A stretch of 64,000 bases of DNA from positions 5,952,001-6,016,000 of the forward strand of contig NZ_CP087196.1 in NCBI RefSeq assembly GCF_024749285.1, given 5' to 3'. Made by a program: the position numbers and the translations under genes. The notes beneath the pieces are model-generated. The model was not told the DNA's origin and ran no database searches. It saw only the letters and a program-made list of their open reading frames with translations. This document shows, piece by piece, positions 1-8,994 of the stretch. Every line of letters starts with the position of its first letter. Positions within the stretch are counted from its first letter, which is position 1. Source of the DNA: Pseudomonas sp. B21-015. Lineage in GTDB: Bacteria > Pseudomonadota > Gammaproteobacteria > Pseudomonadales > Pseudomonadaceae.

Positions 1-173
1 GTTTTGCCCGGCAGGAAGGCTGGCTGGTGAAGGATGAGCGGATTCGCTGGAAAGATTGGGTGCGGCAACAGGGTTTGAGCCCGCCGGGCAAAGACTCCGG
101 TTTAGCCCGGTTACGCGGGAAGGCGAAGCAACTGCTGAAAAGAATCGTGCCGCGCAAGAAAGTCAGCTCTTGA
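1..173 (+). CDS. C-terminal end of an unidentified protein (truncated by window edge)
   Basis: An open frame runs from the window edge (codons in phase with base 3) to a TGA at 171-173 and encodes about 56 residues. The tail is basic and Trp/Arg/Lys rich (it contains WKDWVRQQG and ends RIVPRKKVSS), which suggests a soluble or membrane-surface protein. It converges on hldE across a strong shared hairpin. I do not recognise the family. Coding status rests on the open frame and on the terminator that follows it. Confidence 0.5.
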   Translation, partial: FARQEGWLVKDERIRWKDWVRQQGLSPPGKDSGLARLRGKAKQLLKRIVPRKKVSS

Positions 174-193
174 AGCAAAAGATCGCATAAAGC

Positions 194-272
194 AAAAGAT
201 CGCAGCCTTCGGCAGCTCCTACAGGGACATGTGTACACCCATGTAGGAGCAGCCGAAGGCTGCGATCTTTTT
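194..272. terminator. Bidirectional terminator / long inverted repeat between the left gene and hldE
   Basis: Two arms of about 29 bases (about 194-222 and 244-272) pair with a single mismatch. The stem has A-runs on its left side and T-runs on its right, so it can end transcription from both converging genes. The arm motif GATCGCAGCCTTCGGC recurs in related form at 35104 and near 39972, so it is also a dispersed Pseudomonas intergenic repeat. Confidence 0.8.
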
Positions 273-308
273 CATGATCCTCCTACAAAGTGGAAGGATC
301 ATGCTCGG

Positions 309-1730
309 TCAGTGATTGCGGATCTTCTCGACAATCGCCGTGGTCGAGCTGTTTTCCACCAGTCCCAGCACTTTCACGGTCCCGCCGTAAGCGCTGACGA
401 TGTCTGCGCCGACGACCTGGTCGATCCCATAATCACCGCCCTTGACCAGCACGTCCGGCTTGACCTCGCGCAGCAGGTTTTCCGGGGTGCCCTCAGAGAA
501 GCTGATCACCCAATCCACGGCGCCCAGACCTGCCAGTACCGCCATGCGACGGTCGACGCTGTTGATCGGACGACCTGGCCCTTTCAGGCGGCTCACCGAC
601 GCATCGTCGTTGACCGCCACGATCAGACGATCGCCCTGGGCCCGCGCCTGTTCGAGGTACGTCACATGGCCGGCATGCAGGATGTCGAAGCAGCCGTTGG
701 TGAAGACAATCTTCTCGTTGTGCGCACGTGCGTCGTCGACCGCCAACAGCAATTGCTCGAGCCCCAGCACGCCACGCTCGGAACCCTCTTCACGCTGGAT
801 CGCGCGACGCAGTTCCGGCGCGCTGATCGCCGCCGTACCGAGCTTGCCGACCACGATGCCCGCCGCCAGGTTGGCCAGGGCTACCGCGTGGGGCAGTTCT
901 TCGCCAGCGGCAATCGCCGCCGCCAGGGTAGAAATCACCGTGTCACCGGCGCCGGTCACGTCGAATACTTCACGGGCACGGGCCGGCAGGTGCAGCGCCG
1001 GATGATCCGGGCGCAACAGCGTCATGCCGTGCTCGCCACGGGTCACCAGCAAGGCACCGAGGTCCAGGTCATGCATCAGCTGCGCGCCCTTGCTCACCAA
1101 TTCATGCTCATCGGCGCAACCGCCGACAATGGTTTCGAATTCGCTGAGGTTCGGGGTAATCAGGCTCGCGCCACGGTAGATCGAGAAATCCTTGCCTTTA
1201 GGATCGGCCAACACTGGAATGCCACGGGCACGGGCGGCCTGGATCAGCACCTGATGATTTTTCAGCGCGCCTTTGCCGTAGTCGGACAGCACCAGCACCT
1301 TGATGCCTTCGAGCAATTCGTCCACTTGCTCGCCCAGCGCCAGGGCGTCGGTGGCAAAAGGTTCTTCGAAGTCGATCCGCAGCAATTGCTGGTGACGGCT
1401 CATGACCCGCAGCTTGACGATGGTCGGCTGGTGCGCGATGCGCTGGAACAACGCCCGTACGCCGGCGCCCTTGAGGCTATTGACCAGGCTGTCGGCCGCT
1501 TCGTCGTCGCCGGTCACGCCGACCAGCGAGGCCGGCGCACCGAGTGCGGCAATGTTCAGGGCAACGTTGGCGGCACCGCCCGGGCGGTCTTCGATTTGCT
1601 CGACCTTGACGACCGGTACCGGCGCCTCAGGGGAGATCCGTGAGGTACCACCATGCCAGTAACGGTCGAGCATGACATCGCCGACCACCAAGACAGGGGC
1701 TTGATTGAATCGCGGCATGGACAACTTCAT
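309..1730 (-). CDS. hldE: Bifunctional heptose 7-phosphate kinase / heptose 1-phosphate adenylyltransferase HldE
   Basis: HldE makes ADP-heptose for the LPS inner core in the cytoplasm. Its N-terminal ribokinase-like domain phosphorylates D-glycero-beta-D-manno-heptose 7-phosphate, and its C-terminal domain adds AMP. The PfkB signature DVTGAGDT lies near residue 257. The nucleotidyltransferase motif TNGCFDILHAGH lies near residue 338. The 474-residue length is the family norm. I chose the ATG at 1730 (MKLSMPRFNQ) over an extension nine codons longer because it matches known N-termini. It is the last gene of the leftward cysC/sulfotransferase/msbA side and supplies substrate for WaaC and WaaF, encoded further right. 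Confidence 0.97.
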   Translation of the reverse strand: MKLSMPRFNQAPVLVVGDVMLDRYWHGGTSRISPEAPVPVVKVEQIEDRPGGAANVALNIAALGAPASLVGVTGDDEAADSLVNSLKGAGVRALFQRIAHQPTIVKLRVMSRHQQLLRIDFEEPFATDALALGEQVDELLEGIKVLVLSDYGKGALKNHQVLIQAARARGIPVLADPKGKDFSIYRGASLITPNLSEFETIVGGCADEHELVSKGAQLMHDLDLGALLVTRGEHGMTLLRPDHPALHLPARAREVFDVTGAGDTVISTLAAAIAAGEELPHAVALANLAAGIVVGKLGTAAISAPELRRAIQREEGSERGVLGLEQLLLAVDDARAHNEKIVFTNGCFDILHAGHVTYLEQARAQGDRLIVAVNDDASVSRLKGPGRPINSVDRRMAVLAGLGAVDWVISFSEGTPENLLREVKPDVLVKGGDYGIDQVVGADIVSAYGGTVKVLGLVENSSTTAIVEKIRNH

Positions 1731-1832
1731 GGAGCAACCCACATACAAAATGAACAAGGGCGCGATATTAACACAGGGTTGGCGCTGGCTTGCGTGACGG
1801 CTGCAACCGGATGAATCGGCGGGATTTTCTGC

Positions 1833-2438
1833 TCATTTATTGAGCAAAAACAGCGATAACCGACGGCAAGCATCCGCGAGTTGCAGCGTATGGGTATCGA
1901 TCTCGCACTCCGCCGTCAACGGTGCCTCATAAGGGCTGTCGACTCCCGTGAAGTCCTTGATTCGCCCTTGCCGGGCCGCTTGATACAAACCTTTTGGGTC
2001 GCGTTGCGCGCACACGGCGAACGGCGTGCTCACATACACCTCAATGAAATCACCCTCGGCGAACAATCGACGCGCGGCGTCACGCTCGGCGCGAAACGGC
2101 GAGATCGCCGCGACAATCACTATCAACCCGGCGTCGACCATCAGCCGTGCCACCTCAGCCATGCGCCGAATGTTTTCCCGGCGACACTCAGGCCCCATCC
2201 CCAAATCACGACACAAGCCGTTGCGCAGGTTATCGCCATCGAGCAGAAACGTGTGCAGCCCGTGCTGATTGAGTTGCAGCTCCAGCGCATTGGCCAGTGT
2301 CGACTTGCCCGCCCCTGACAAACCCGTCAGCCAGAGGCAACGGGGGTGCTGGAATTTGATTGCCGCCCGGTCGCTGCTCGACAGCGATAAAGCGTAAGGC
2401 CTGATCCGGGGAATCGGCATCGACCGGCCCTCATTCAT
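1833..2438 (-). CDS. cysC: Stand-alone adenylyl-sulfate (APS) kinase
   Basis: This enzyme phosphorylates adenosine 5'-phosphosulfate to PAPS, the sulfate donor of sulfotransferases. The 201-residue protein has the P-loop GLSGAGKST near residue 39, [14 protein letters not shown] around residue 67 and the conserved ISPFRAERD segment. These are typical of CysC. The start at 2438 overlaps the stop of the upstream sulfotransferase gene by eight bases, and an in-frame ATG at 2420 is an alternative. In pseudomonads APS kinase is usually a domain of CysNC, so a separate copy beside a sulfotransferase suggests dedicated PAPS supply for surface sulfation rather than general sulfur assimilation (inference). 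Confidence 0.93.
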   Translation of the reverse strand: MNEGRSMPIPRIRPYALSLSSSDRAAIKFQHPRCLWLTGLSGAGKSTLANALELQLNQHGLHTFLLDGDNLRNGLCRDLGMGPECRRENIRRMAEVARLMVDAGLIVIVAAISPFRAERDAARRLFAEGDFIEVYVSTPFAVCAQRDPKGLYQAARQGRIKDFTGVDSPYEAPLTAECEIDTHTLQLADACRRLSLFLLNK

Positions 2439-3135
2439 AACCGAGCATTTCATAATCGCGCTGGTACACCCGGCGCACCAGCCGACGGGTACGCACCGAG
2501 CAGAAATCACGGGCAAGCATCGGGCGCCGCTGCTGCGAACCGTTGACGTGGGGCAGCACCGCCGAGTGGCCCAGCTGTTCGCAGACCAGCCGGAAATCCC
2601 GCTCCAGATGCTCCTGATAGCCAATGAAATCCAGCGCCAGATGCCCCAGGGAGTCGGTGAGAAAGTCTGTTTGTGCTGCAAAATGCATTTGGCGGCTGAT
2701 CGTCTCCGAGTGCAGCCAGCGAGCGACGAAATCATCGAAGTCACGGTAGTGGCTGACCAGCTTCTGCGCCGCCTGATCGCGCCGGCCCAACTCGTTGCCC
2801 CGCAGAAAAGCATAAGCCGAGTAAGCCCTTTCCAGAGGATCACGAACGAAGGCGAACTTGAAACTGGCGGCAAACTGCTCCGGAAATTGCTGCTCGTACC
2901 AGTACAACGGCAAGTGCCCCGGGCTCCAGCCATCGAACATCGCGGCACACACGCTGCTCCCGGCACATTTGGGAACATGAATGAATAGACAGGAACGCTG
3001 TTCGAAGGCCTGGGGAAAACTCAGGTTGGCCGACATCGACTTGTTGATCACCTGCCGATCCACGACCGACAGGCGCCCCAGCAAAAAAGCCCGCTGCGGC
3101 TTGGGCAAGAGCTTCCAGAGATAACGTTGCAGCAT
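2431..3135 (-). CDS. Sulfotransferase family protein (PAPS-dependent)
   Basis: The 234-residue protein carries both PAPS-binding signatures: the 5'-phosphosulfate loop [11 protein letters not shown] (residues 51-61) and the 3'-phosphate motif [12 protein letters not shown] (about 97-108). This places it in the Sulfotransfer_2-like group that sulfates carbohydrates. No signal peptide or membrane segment is evident, so it should act in the cytoplasm or at the inner face of the membrane. It is translationally coupled to an APS kinase and lies between msbA and hldE. That context suggests it sulfates an LPS-core or O-chain sugar before export; the acceptor is unknown. ATG at 3135. Confidence 0.85.
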   Translation of the reverse strand: MLQRYLWKLLPKPQRAFLLGRLSVVDRQVINKSMSANLSFPQAFEQRSCLFIHVPKCAGSSVCAAMFDGWSPGHLPLYWYEQQFPEQFAASFKFAFVRDPLERAYSAYAFLRGNELGRRDQAAQKLVSHYRDFDDFVARWLHSETISRQMHFAAQTDFLTDSLGHLALDFIGYQEHLERDFRLVCEQLGHSAVLPHVNGSQQRRPMLARDFCSVRTRRLVRRVYQRDYEMLGYE

Positions 3136-3286
3136 GGCAATACCCGCGCGAAAGGGATGGCCCCCTCGATTGAAGTCAAAGTTCGTTCAGGAACCTTAAC
3201 AAGCGCGTTGCCGAGATTTATTCCGGTTTGGTCAAGAAGCGTAAAGGTCTGGATACAATCCACCGGACGCGTTGCACGCCGGTGAA

Positions 3287-3315
3287 TGCGAGGGTAAGCC
3301 AGGCTTACCCTCGCA
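3287..3315. terminator. Stem-loop just downstream of msbA
   Basis: A nearly loopless inverted repeat (arms GCGAGGGTAAGCC and its complement) starts six bases after the msbA stop codon. No T-run follows it on the minus strand, so it may stabilise the 3' end or weaken read-through into the sulfotransferase gene rather than act as a full intrinsic terminator. Confidence 0.5.
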
Positions 3316-3320
3316 TCGGG

Positions 3321-5123
3321 TCAGGCAATGTCTTCAGCCGGGGCGTCGAGGCCCATGGCGTTCAGGCGGGCGTAGTAGCCATTCTGCGCCAGAAGTTCGG
3401 CATGGGTGCCGCGCTCGACGATCCGGCCCTGATCCATGACCAGAATCAGGTCAGCCTTCTCGATGGTCGACAACCGGTGAGCGATCACCAGGGTGGTCCG
3501 GCCTTTCATGACTTGGTCCAGCGCAGCCTGGATATGCCGCTCGGATTCGGTATCGAGGGCCGAAGTCGCTTCGTCGAGGATCAGCAACGGCGCGTTCTTC
3601 AACAGGGCCCGGGCAATCGCCAGACGCTGGCGCTGACCGCCGGACAACAACACGCCGTTCTCGCCGACCTGGGTGTCCAGGCCTTCGGGCAACTGCGCGA
3701 TGAAGTCCATCGCGTAGGCGTCTCTTGCCGCTTTTTCGATGTCTTCACGGGGTGCGCCAGCCAGATCGCCATACGCGATGTTGTTGGCCACGGTGTCGCT
3801 GAACAGCGTCACATGCTGGGTCACCTGAGCGATGTGCTTGCGCAGGTTCAGCAATTTGTACTGTTCCACTTCAACGCCATCGATCAGGATCTCGCCCTTG
3901 TCGTGGTGATAGAAGCGCGGAATCAGGTTGGCCAGGGTCGACTTGCCACTGCCCGAGCGCCCCACCAGTGCCACCATTTGCCCCGGCTCGACCGAGAAGC
4001 TGATGTCATCGAGTACCTGGCGCTCGGTGCCCGGGTAGGTGAAGCTCAAGTGACGCACGTCCAGCCGACCGCTGACCGCATCGCGCTCGATGGTGCCGGT
4101 ATCGACTTCAGGTTCGACATCCAGTTGCTCGAAGATACTCTCGGCGCCGGCCACACCTTTCTGGATGGTCGAGCTGACTTCGGACAATTGGCGGATCGGC
4201 TTGGGCAACAGGCCCGCCAAAGTGATGTAGGCCACCATGTCACCGGCGGACGCATCGCCACGCAGGAGCAGCACCAGGAACATCAGCACCGCCATGGCGC
4301 TGTAGATCACCAGTTGCAGCAGCGGCGTATAGATGGCGCCTGTGCGGGTCATGCGCAGTTGCTTGTCGGTATTGCCTTGGCTGGCGTTGAAGAAACGCTT
4401 TTCTTCGTAGACTTCGCCGCCGAAGCTACGCACCACGCGATAGCCCTGGATGGTTTCCGAAGCCACATGGGTCACGTCACCCATGGCAGCCTGGATCTTC
4501 TTGCTCTGTTTGCGAAATTTCTTGCTCGCGGTGCGCACCATCAAAGCGATCAACGGCAGGATCGCAACCATGACCAGCGTCAGGCGCCAGTTCATGAACA
4601 GTAGCGAGATGAATAGAAAGATCACCGTCATGCCTTCACGGATTACGACCTTGATCGCATCTGTCGCCGCCCCCGTGACCATAGTCACGTTGAAGGTGAT
4701 GCGCGAAATCAGATGACCCGAGTTATGCTTGTCGAAGTAGCGGTTGGGCAAGACCAGCAGGTTGTTGAACAACTGTACGCGCAAGTCATGGACCAGCCCG
4801 AGGGAAACCTTGGCCAGGAAGTAGTTGCCCAGATAAGATCCCAGCCCCTGCCATGCCGCAATCAGGATGATCAGCAAAGGCACAGCCTGCAGCAGTTGCA
4901 GGTCACGCAGGTAAGGCACGCTTGGAAATAGCGCCGCTTCAGGGTTGGACAGGCCGTCGACGAAGTACTTGAGGATGTAGCCAAGCATTGGCTGAGTCGA
5001 AGCGAAAATCAGAAAACCGACAATGCTGATCAGGAACAGACTGATGTACGGCCGGACATAGCCGAGCAGGCGGAAGTAGATTTTCAAGCTCGATGGGCTT
5101 GCGCAGAGACTGGAGTCGGTCAT
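3321..5123 (-). CDS. msbA: Lipid A-core flippase, ABC transporter MsbA
   Basis: MsbA is an inner-membrane homodimer that flips lipid A-core from the cytoplasmic to the periplasmic face using ATP. The 600-residue protein has an N-terminal six-helix exporter domain (about 25-310) and a C-terminal nucleotide-binding domain. The Walker A is GRSGSGKST (near 387), the signature is LSGGQRQRLAIARALL (near 490), the Walker B is LLILDEATSALD, and the switch His lies in VIAHRLST. Length and order fit the family. It diverges from the O-antigen ligase gene, the next enzyme in the pathway, across 121 bases that must hold both promoters. Confidence 0.97.
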   Translation of the reverse strand: MTDSSLCASPSSLKIYFRLLGYVRPYISLFLISIVGFLIFASTQPMLGYILKYFVDGLSNPEAALFPSVPYLRDLQLLQAVPLLIILIAAWQGLGSYLGNYFLAKVSLGLVHDLRVQLFNNLLVLPNRYFDKHNSGHLISRITFNVTMVTGAATDAIKVVIREGMTVIFLFISLLFMNWRLTLVMVAILPLIALMVRTASKKFRKQSKKIQAAMGDVTHVASETIQGYRVVRSFGGEVYEEKRFFNASQGNTDKQLRMTRTGAIYTPLLQLVIYSAMAVLMFLVLLLRGDASAGDMVAYITLAGLLPKPIRQLSEVSSTIQKGVAGAESIFEQLDVEPEVDTGTIERDAVSGRLDVRHLSFTYPGTERQVLDDISFSVEPGQMVALVGRSGSGKSTLANLIPRFYHHDKGEILIDGVEVEQYKLLNLRKHIAQVTQHVTLFSDTVANNIAYGDLAGAPREDIEKAARDAYAMDFIAQLPEGLDTQVGENGVLLSGGQRQRLAIARALLKNAPLLILDEATSALDTESERHIQAALDQVMKGRTTLVIAHRLSTIEKADLILVMDQGRIVERGTHAELLAQNGYYARLNAMGLDAPAEDIA

Positions 5124-5244
5124 ATCACGCGAATGTCGATAAAAAGGACGCTGACTTTAGCACAGCTTCTTCAGGGTTCTGGCAATCGCATAAAGGCTGT
5201 TATTGTAAGCTTCACAATCAACATCAAATAGCCATCATCCCGAA

Positions 5245-7140
5245 ATGACCGATCACAGGATTGAATCTCTCAGCATGCAACTCAGTGGTTTCAACAGCAC
5301 GTCCAATCGAGTATTCGATTTCATTTGCCTCTGGATTCTTCCACTCGGCTACTTCCTGCTCCTGTGTGCGCTGTTCTTTCTGCCGGGGCGCAGCCTGCAT
5401 CACAAGCTTTTTTATGGCCTGTTCAGCATTCCATCGTTTATCGCCCTTTGCCTGCGTCCCCGTGAATTCAAAGAGTTGCTGCGCGAACCGATTGTCGTCG
5501 CGGCGCTGCTGTTCGCCGCCTGGGCCTTGCTCAGCCTGAGCTGGGGACCGCCGATGGAGCACAGCGTGATTGGCCAGTTCAAACCCGCCTTGCACACACT
5601 GTTGCTGTTCGCTGGCTGCTACCTGCTGGTGCGCCACCGAAGCGAGATCGTCCAGCCCTTACTGTTCAGCGCCGCGATGGTCGGGCTGATCGCTTCGGTC
5701 TATAACCTGTTCATGTTTGCCCGCATCTACGAGCCGGGCATGCGCCTGATCGGGGGGGGCGCATTCGACAATCCACTGCTCAGTTCCCACGCATTCGGCT
5801 TTTTTTGTACCTACTGGCTGAGCTTGAGCATGACCAGCAAGCGTCGCCAGATGCTCTGGCTGAGCGTCCCGGCGATGGCAATCATGTTCGCCGCAGTGAT
5901 CGCCACCGGCTCCAGAACTCCGCTGGTTGCATTGACACTGGCTGCGCTCTGGCTGAGCTTCATCAGCTGGAACCGTCGCTCTTTCGTATTGCTGAGTGCC
6001 CTGTTGATCAGCGGCGCAGCGGTTGCCGTACTGTTTTCGCGGATGATCATCGAGCGCGGCGACTCCTATCGTTTTGAAATCTGGCAGCTGGCCTTGCACA
6101 AAATTGCCGATCACCCGTGGATCGGTCATGGCTACAACGCCACCCTGACCCTCGATCCCGGCATCGGTTACACCTTGCAAGAGCCTCATAGCTTCGCCTT
6201 GGGGGTGCTCTATTACGTCGGTATTTTCGGCTTGCTGCCGTGGCTGTTCTTCCAGGTGTGGAGCTTGCTGAACAGCTGGCGGTATCGCCTGCAACCGTTG
6301 TTCATCATCACCTCGACCTGGCTGGTATTTGGCATCGGCGCAGGCCTGACCGAAGGTGGCGGGATCATCTCCCGGCCCAAGGAGCACTGGTTCCTGCTGT
6401 GGATACCGCTGGCACTGATCGCCGCCCTGAGCATCAACCAGCGTGCCAGACGCCTGTTGGCGATGCCGATCAAGATGTTGACGCCGACGGCCCTGCAACA
6501 GTTGACCGCCAATGCCCAGGTGATCGAAGAAGACGGGCTGGGGCCTAAAGTCCTGCGCCTGGTCGATGGTAGCTTCCTCAAGCTGTTCCGTCGCCGCCGC
6601 TGGTACACCTCGGGCAGCTTCAACCCCTATTCCGAACGTTTTGCCACCAACAGCCAGCAATTGCGCAACATGGGTATCCCGACCCCGCAAATTCTGGACC
6701 TGTACCGACTCAAAGACGGTAGCAGTGCCGTGCACTATTCACCGCTGCCGGGCAGTACCTTGCGCCAGGTTCTTCAAGGCATAACCGCGCCCGCGGTGCG
6801 TCAGGCGCTGGTTGAGCGTTTCGGCAAGTTCATGGCGCAACTGCATGAACAAGGCGTCTATTTCCGTTCCCTGCACCTGGGCAACGTACTGGTACTGGAT
6901 GACGGTGAATTCGGCCTGATCGATCTGGCGGATATGCGCATCTATCCGTCATCGCTGAGTCTGTCCCTGCGTCGGCGCAACCTGCGTCATATGCAGCGTT
7001 ACACCGAGGATCGACGCTGGCTGTTCGAAGACTACTTTGACGCGCTACTCCAAGGCTACGCCGTGATAGCGTCGAAATCCGCTGCGGATAACCTGCACAG
7101 GCAAGTGCTGGCCGGGAGCCATCCGGCCCGGACTCATTAA
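5245..7140 (+). CDS. waaL: O-antigen ligase fused to a C-terminal LPS-kinase-like domain
   Basis: Residues 1 to about 400 form a polytopic membrane protein with the Wzy_C/WaaL layout, including the large periplasmic loop and the EPHSFALGVLYYVG segment near 312 that holds a conserved ligase His. It joins O-antigen from undecaprenyl diphosphate to lipid A-core in the periplasm. Residues about 415-631 are soluble and resemble the small kinase-like protein encoded next to waaL in P. aeruginosa (PA4998). The catalytic-loop position reads FRSLHLGN, with Ser where kinases have Asp, followed by a normal LIDLAD, so this half may be a pseudokinase. The start at 5245 has a weak ribosome site; an ATG at 5275 is possible. 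The stop overlaps the next gene as TAATG. Confidence 0.85.
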   Translation: MTDHRIESLSMQLSGFNSTSNRVFDFICLWILPLGYFLLLCALFFLPGRSLHHKLFYGLFSIPSFIALCLRPREFKELLREPIVVAALLFAAWALLSLSWGPPMEHSVIGQFKPALHTLLLFAGCYLLVRHRSEIVQPLLFSAAMVGLIASVYNLFMFARIYEPGMRLIGGGAFDNPLLSSHAFGFFCTYWLSLSMTSKRRQMLWLSVPAMAIMFAAVIATGSRTPLVALTLAALWLSFISWNRRSFVLLSALLISGAAVAVLFSRMIIERGDSYRFEIWQLALHKIADHPWIGHGYNATLTLDPGIGYTLQEPHSFALGVLYYVGIFGLLPWLFFQVWSLLNSWRYRLQPLFIITSTWLVFGIGAGLTEGGGIISRPKEHWFLLWIPLALIAALSINQRARRLLAMPIKMLTPTALQQLTANAQVIEEDGLGPKVLRLVDGSFLKLFRRRRWYTSGSFNPYSERFATNSQQLRNMGIPTPQILDLYRLKDGSSAVHYSPLPGSTLRQVLQGITAPAVRQALVERFGKFMAQLHEQGVYFRSLHLGNVLVLDDGEFGLIDLADMRIYPSSLSLSLRRRNLRHMQRYTEDRRWLFEDYFDALLQGYAVIASKSAADNLHRQVLAGSHPARTH

Positions 7141-8363
7141 TGGTTGAAACCAACCCGCTCATTGCGCTGGCAGCCTACCTGTTGGCCATCGCGACCGCCG
7201 CGCTGTTGTTGCGCGCCGTTCCGAAAATCGCCCGACACCTCGGGCATGCCGGTGAGAGCCGCTATGCCAGCATCGATGGGCTGCGCGGCTATCTGGCTTT
7301 CGGCGTGTTCGTGCACCATTCAATCATTACCTGGATCTTCCTGCGGACCGGCGTGATCGAATTTCCACCGAGCAATTTCTACTCACAGCTTGGTCAGGCC
7401 AGCGTCGCGCTGTTTTTCATGATCACCGGCTTTCTGTTCTGGAGCCGATTGCTCACCCAGGGGCGCCAACACGACTGGCTGGCCTTCGCGATATCGCGGC
7501 TGTTTCGTCTCTACCCGCTGTACCTGCCGCTGATGTTGATTGTGTTTGTCACCGTGTTCTACCTGCAGAACTGGGAATTCAACGAACCCGCGACGCAACT
7601 GCTCGGCCAGACGCTGGCCTGGCTGACCTTCGACCGACCGGACGTCAATCAGTACCCGCAAACCGGCATGCTGATCTCCAACGTCACCTGGACACTGGGC
7701 TACGAAGTGTTCTTCTATCTGGCCCTGCCGCTGGCCGCCATGGGGTTCATCTATCGCGGCAGCTGGCTGCAAGTGGGGCTGTGCCTGATCGGCATTTATG
7801 CCCTGTATCAATTGGTCGGCTGGGAGCACTCGCTGAAAAAGCACTTCCTGGCCAGCTTCCTCGGCGGCATCGGCGCCGCGTACTGGATTCGCCGGCCGCA
7901 CCTTGTGGCCTGGAGTCAGACCCGACTGGCGGGGATCATCGCCTTGCTGGCCCTGGCGATTGCATTTACGGCATTCAACCGCGCGTTCGACCTGATGCCA
8001 CTGCTGTTGCTCTCGCTGTTTTTTGTGATCGTTGCGTCTGGCAACACACTGTTTGGCGCCCTCAAACCGCGCAGCATTCGCTGGCTTGGAGAAATCAGCT
8101 ACAGCGTCTATCTGCTGCACGGGTTCGTGCTCTGGGCGATAGTGCAGCGCCTGCCGTTGGTACTGCAGCTGGATACCCGGGAAACCTGGATATTCCTACC
8201 GTTGCTCGCCCTGTGCAGTTGCCTGCTGATCATCATCAGCAGCCTGACATTCCTGTACATCGAAAAGCCGGGCATCAATGCAGGAAAGAAAACCGTGAAG
8301 TGGCTGCGCCAAAAAAGGAAAGGGCAGAAAATGCTCTCGGAGACAATCGCTCAACAACGTTGA
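7140..8363 (+). CDS. Membrane O-acyltransferase (acyltransferase 3 family)
   Basis: The 407-residue integral membrane protein has about ten hydrophobic segments. The family start signature IDGLRGYLAFGVFVHHS places the conserved His near residue 57. GEISYSVYLLHG near the C-terminus is also typical of OatA/NolL-type O-acyltransferases, which move an acyl (usually acetyl) group across the membrane onto a sugar. It is coupled to the ligase gene by a TAATG overlap, so it probably O-acylates core or O-antigen sugars (inference; acceptor unknown). It converges with the next gene with four bases between stops. Confidence 0.9.
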   Translation: MVETNPLIALAAYLLAIATAALLLRAVPKIARHLGHAGESRYASIDGLRGYLAFGVFVHHSIITWIFLRTGVIEFPPSNFYSQLGQASVALFFMITGFLFWSRLLTQGRQHDWLAFAISRLFRLYPLYLPLMLIVFVTVFYLQNWEFNEPATQLLGQTLAWLTFDRPDVNQYPQTGMLISNVTWTLGYEVFFYLALPLAAMGFIYRGSWLQVGLCLIGIYALYQLVGWEHSLKKHFLASFLGGIGAAYWIRRPHLVAWSQTRLAGIIALLALAIAFTAFNRAFDLMPLLLLSLFFVIVASGNTLFGALKPRSIRWLGEISYSVYLLHGFVLWAIVQRLPLVLQLDTRETWIFLPLLALCSCLLIIISSLTFLYIEKPGINAGKKTVKWLRQKRKGQKMLSETIAQQR

Positions 8364-8367
8364 ACAA

Positions 8368-8991
8368 TCATTGGGGCTGCCGCTGACGGGCATACGCAAG
8401 GAAGCCTTCGATATCATCGCTGCAAAGTTTGTCGGCCAGGCCGTACAACTCAGCCTCCGGCCAGTCCCACCAGGCACTCTGGAGGAGGAGCAAACGCTGC
8501 TCCTCGGGGAAACGCCAACGCAGAAAGCTCGCCGGATTGCCACCGACCACCGCGTAGGGCTCGACATCGCGAGTCACCAGCGCACCCGCCGCGACGATTG
8601 CGCCATCCCCCACCGTCACACCCGAGAGTATTGTGCTGTTGGAACACAGCCACACATCGTTGCCGATGTTCACATCGCCGTTGGTGCCACTGTAACCACT
8701 GATATGCGAGGCCTGTGCAACCATCGCCGGGAACGGAAACGTGGTGACCCAGTCCGCACGGTGATGCCCACCGAGAAAAATCTGCACGCCTTCAGCGATC
8801 GAGCAATACGCGCCAATGCTCAGCGTCGAACCTTCCTTCCAGTCATGAACGTGCGGCAAGCCGTAACTGCCACGACCGAAGGCGTACTCCGGGTATCGCA
8901 GCTTGAAACGTGCCATACCCCGCTCGATCTTCGGCAACTTGCGAATCGCCCGCTTGGCGCGCTTTTCTCGATAGCGTTGTATCCAGCCCAT
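8368..8991 (-). CDS. Hexapeptide-repeat O-acetyltransferase (CatB/Vat-like)
   Basis: The 207-residue soluble protein has a left-handed beta-helix region with hexapeptide repeats such as [19 protein letters not shown] and [15 protein letters not shown]. It also has the [12 protein letters not shown] segment with a likely catalytic His that is typical of the xenobiotic/CatB-like acetyltransferases. It probably transfers acetyl from acetyl-CoA to a sugar in the cytoplasm. It lies three bases after the wapR-like gene in the same leftward operon, so an LPS-core or O-chain precursor is the likely acceptor. The C-terminal [13 protein letters not shown] region is also typical of the group. Confidence 0.88.
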   Translation of the reverse strand: MGWIQRYREKRAKRAIRKLPKIERGMARFKLRYPEYAFGRGSYGLPHVHDWKEGSTLSIGAYCSIAEGVQIFLGGHHRADWVTTFPFPAMVAQASHISGYSGTNGDVNIGNDVWLCSNSTILSGVTVGDGAIVAAGALVTRDVEPYAVVGGNPASFLRWRFPEEQRLLLLQSAWWDWPEAELYGLADKLCSDDIEGFLAYARQRQPQ

Positions 8992-8994
8992 GTC

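Noticed and set aside
231..1643. 470-codon open frame on the plus strand opposite hldE
   Set aside because: It is a His/Gln/Arg-rich mirror of the conserved hldE frame and begins inside the terminator hairpin.
3048..3263. 71-codon minus-strand frame overlapping the sulfotransferase start
   Set aside because: No ribosome site, and it overlaps the real N-terminus in another frame.
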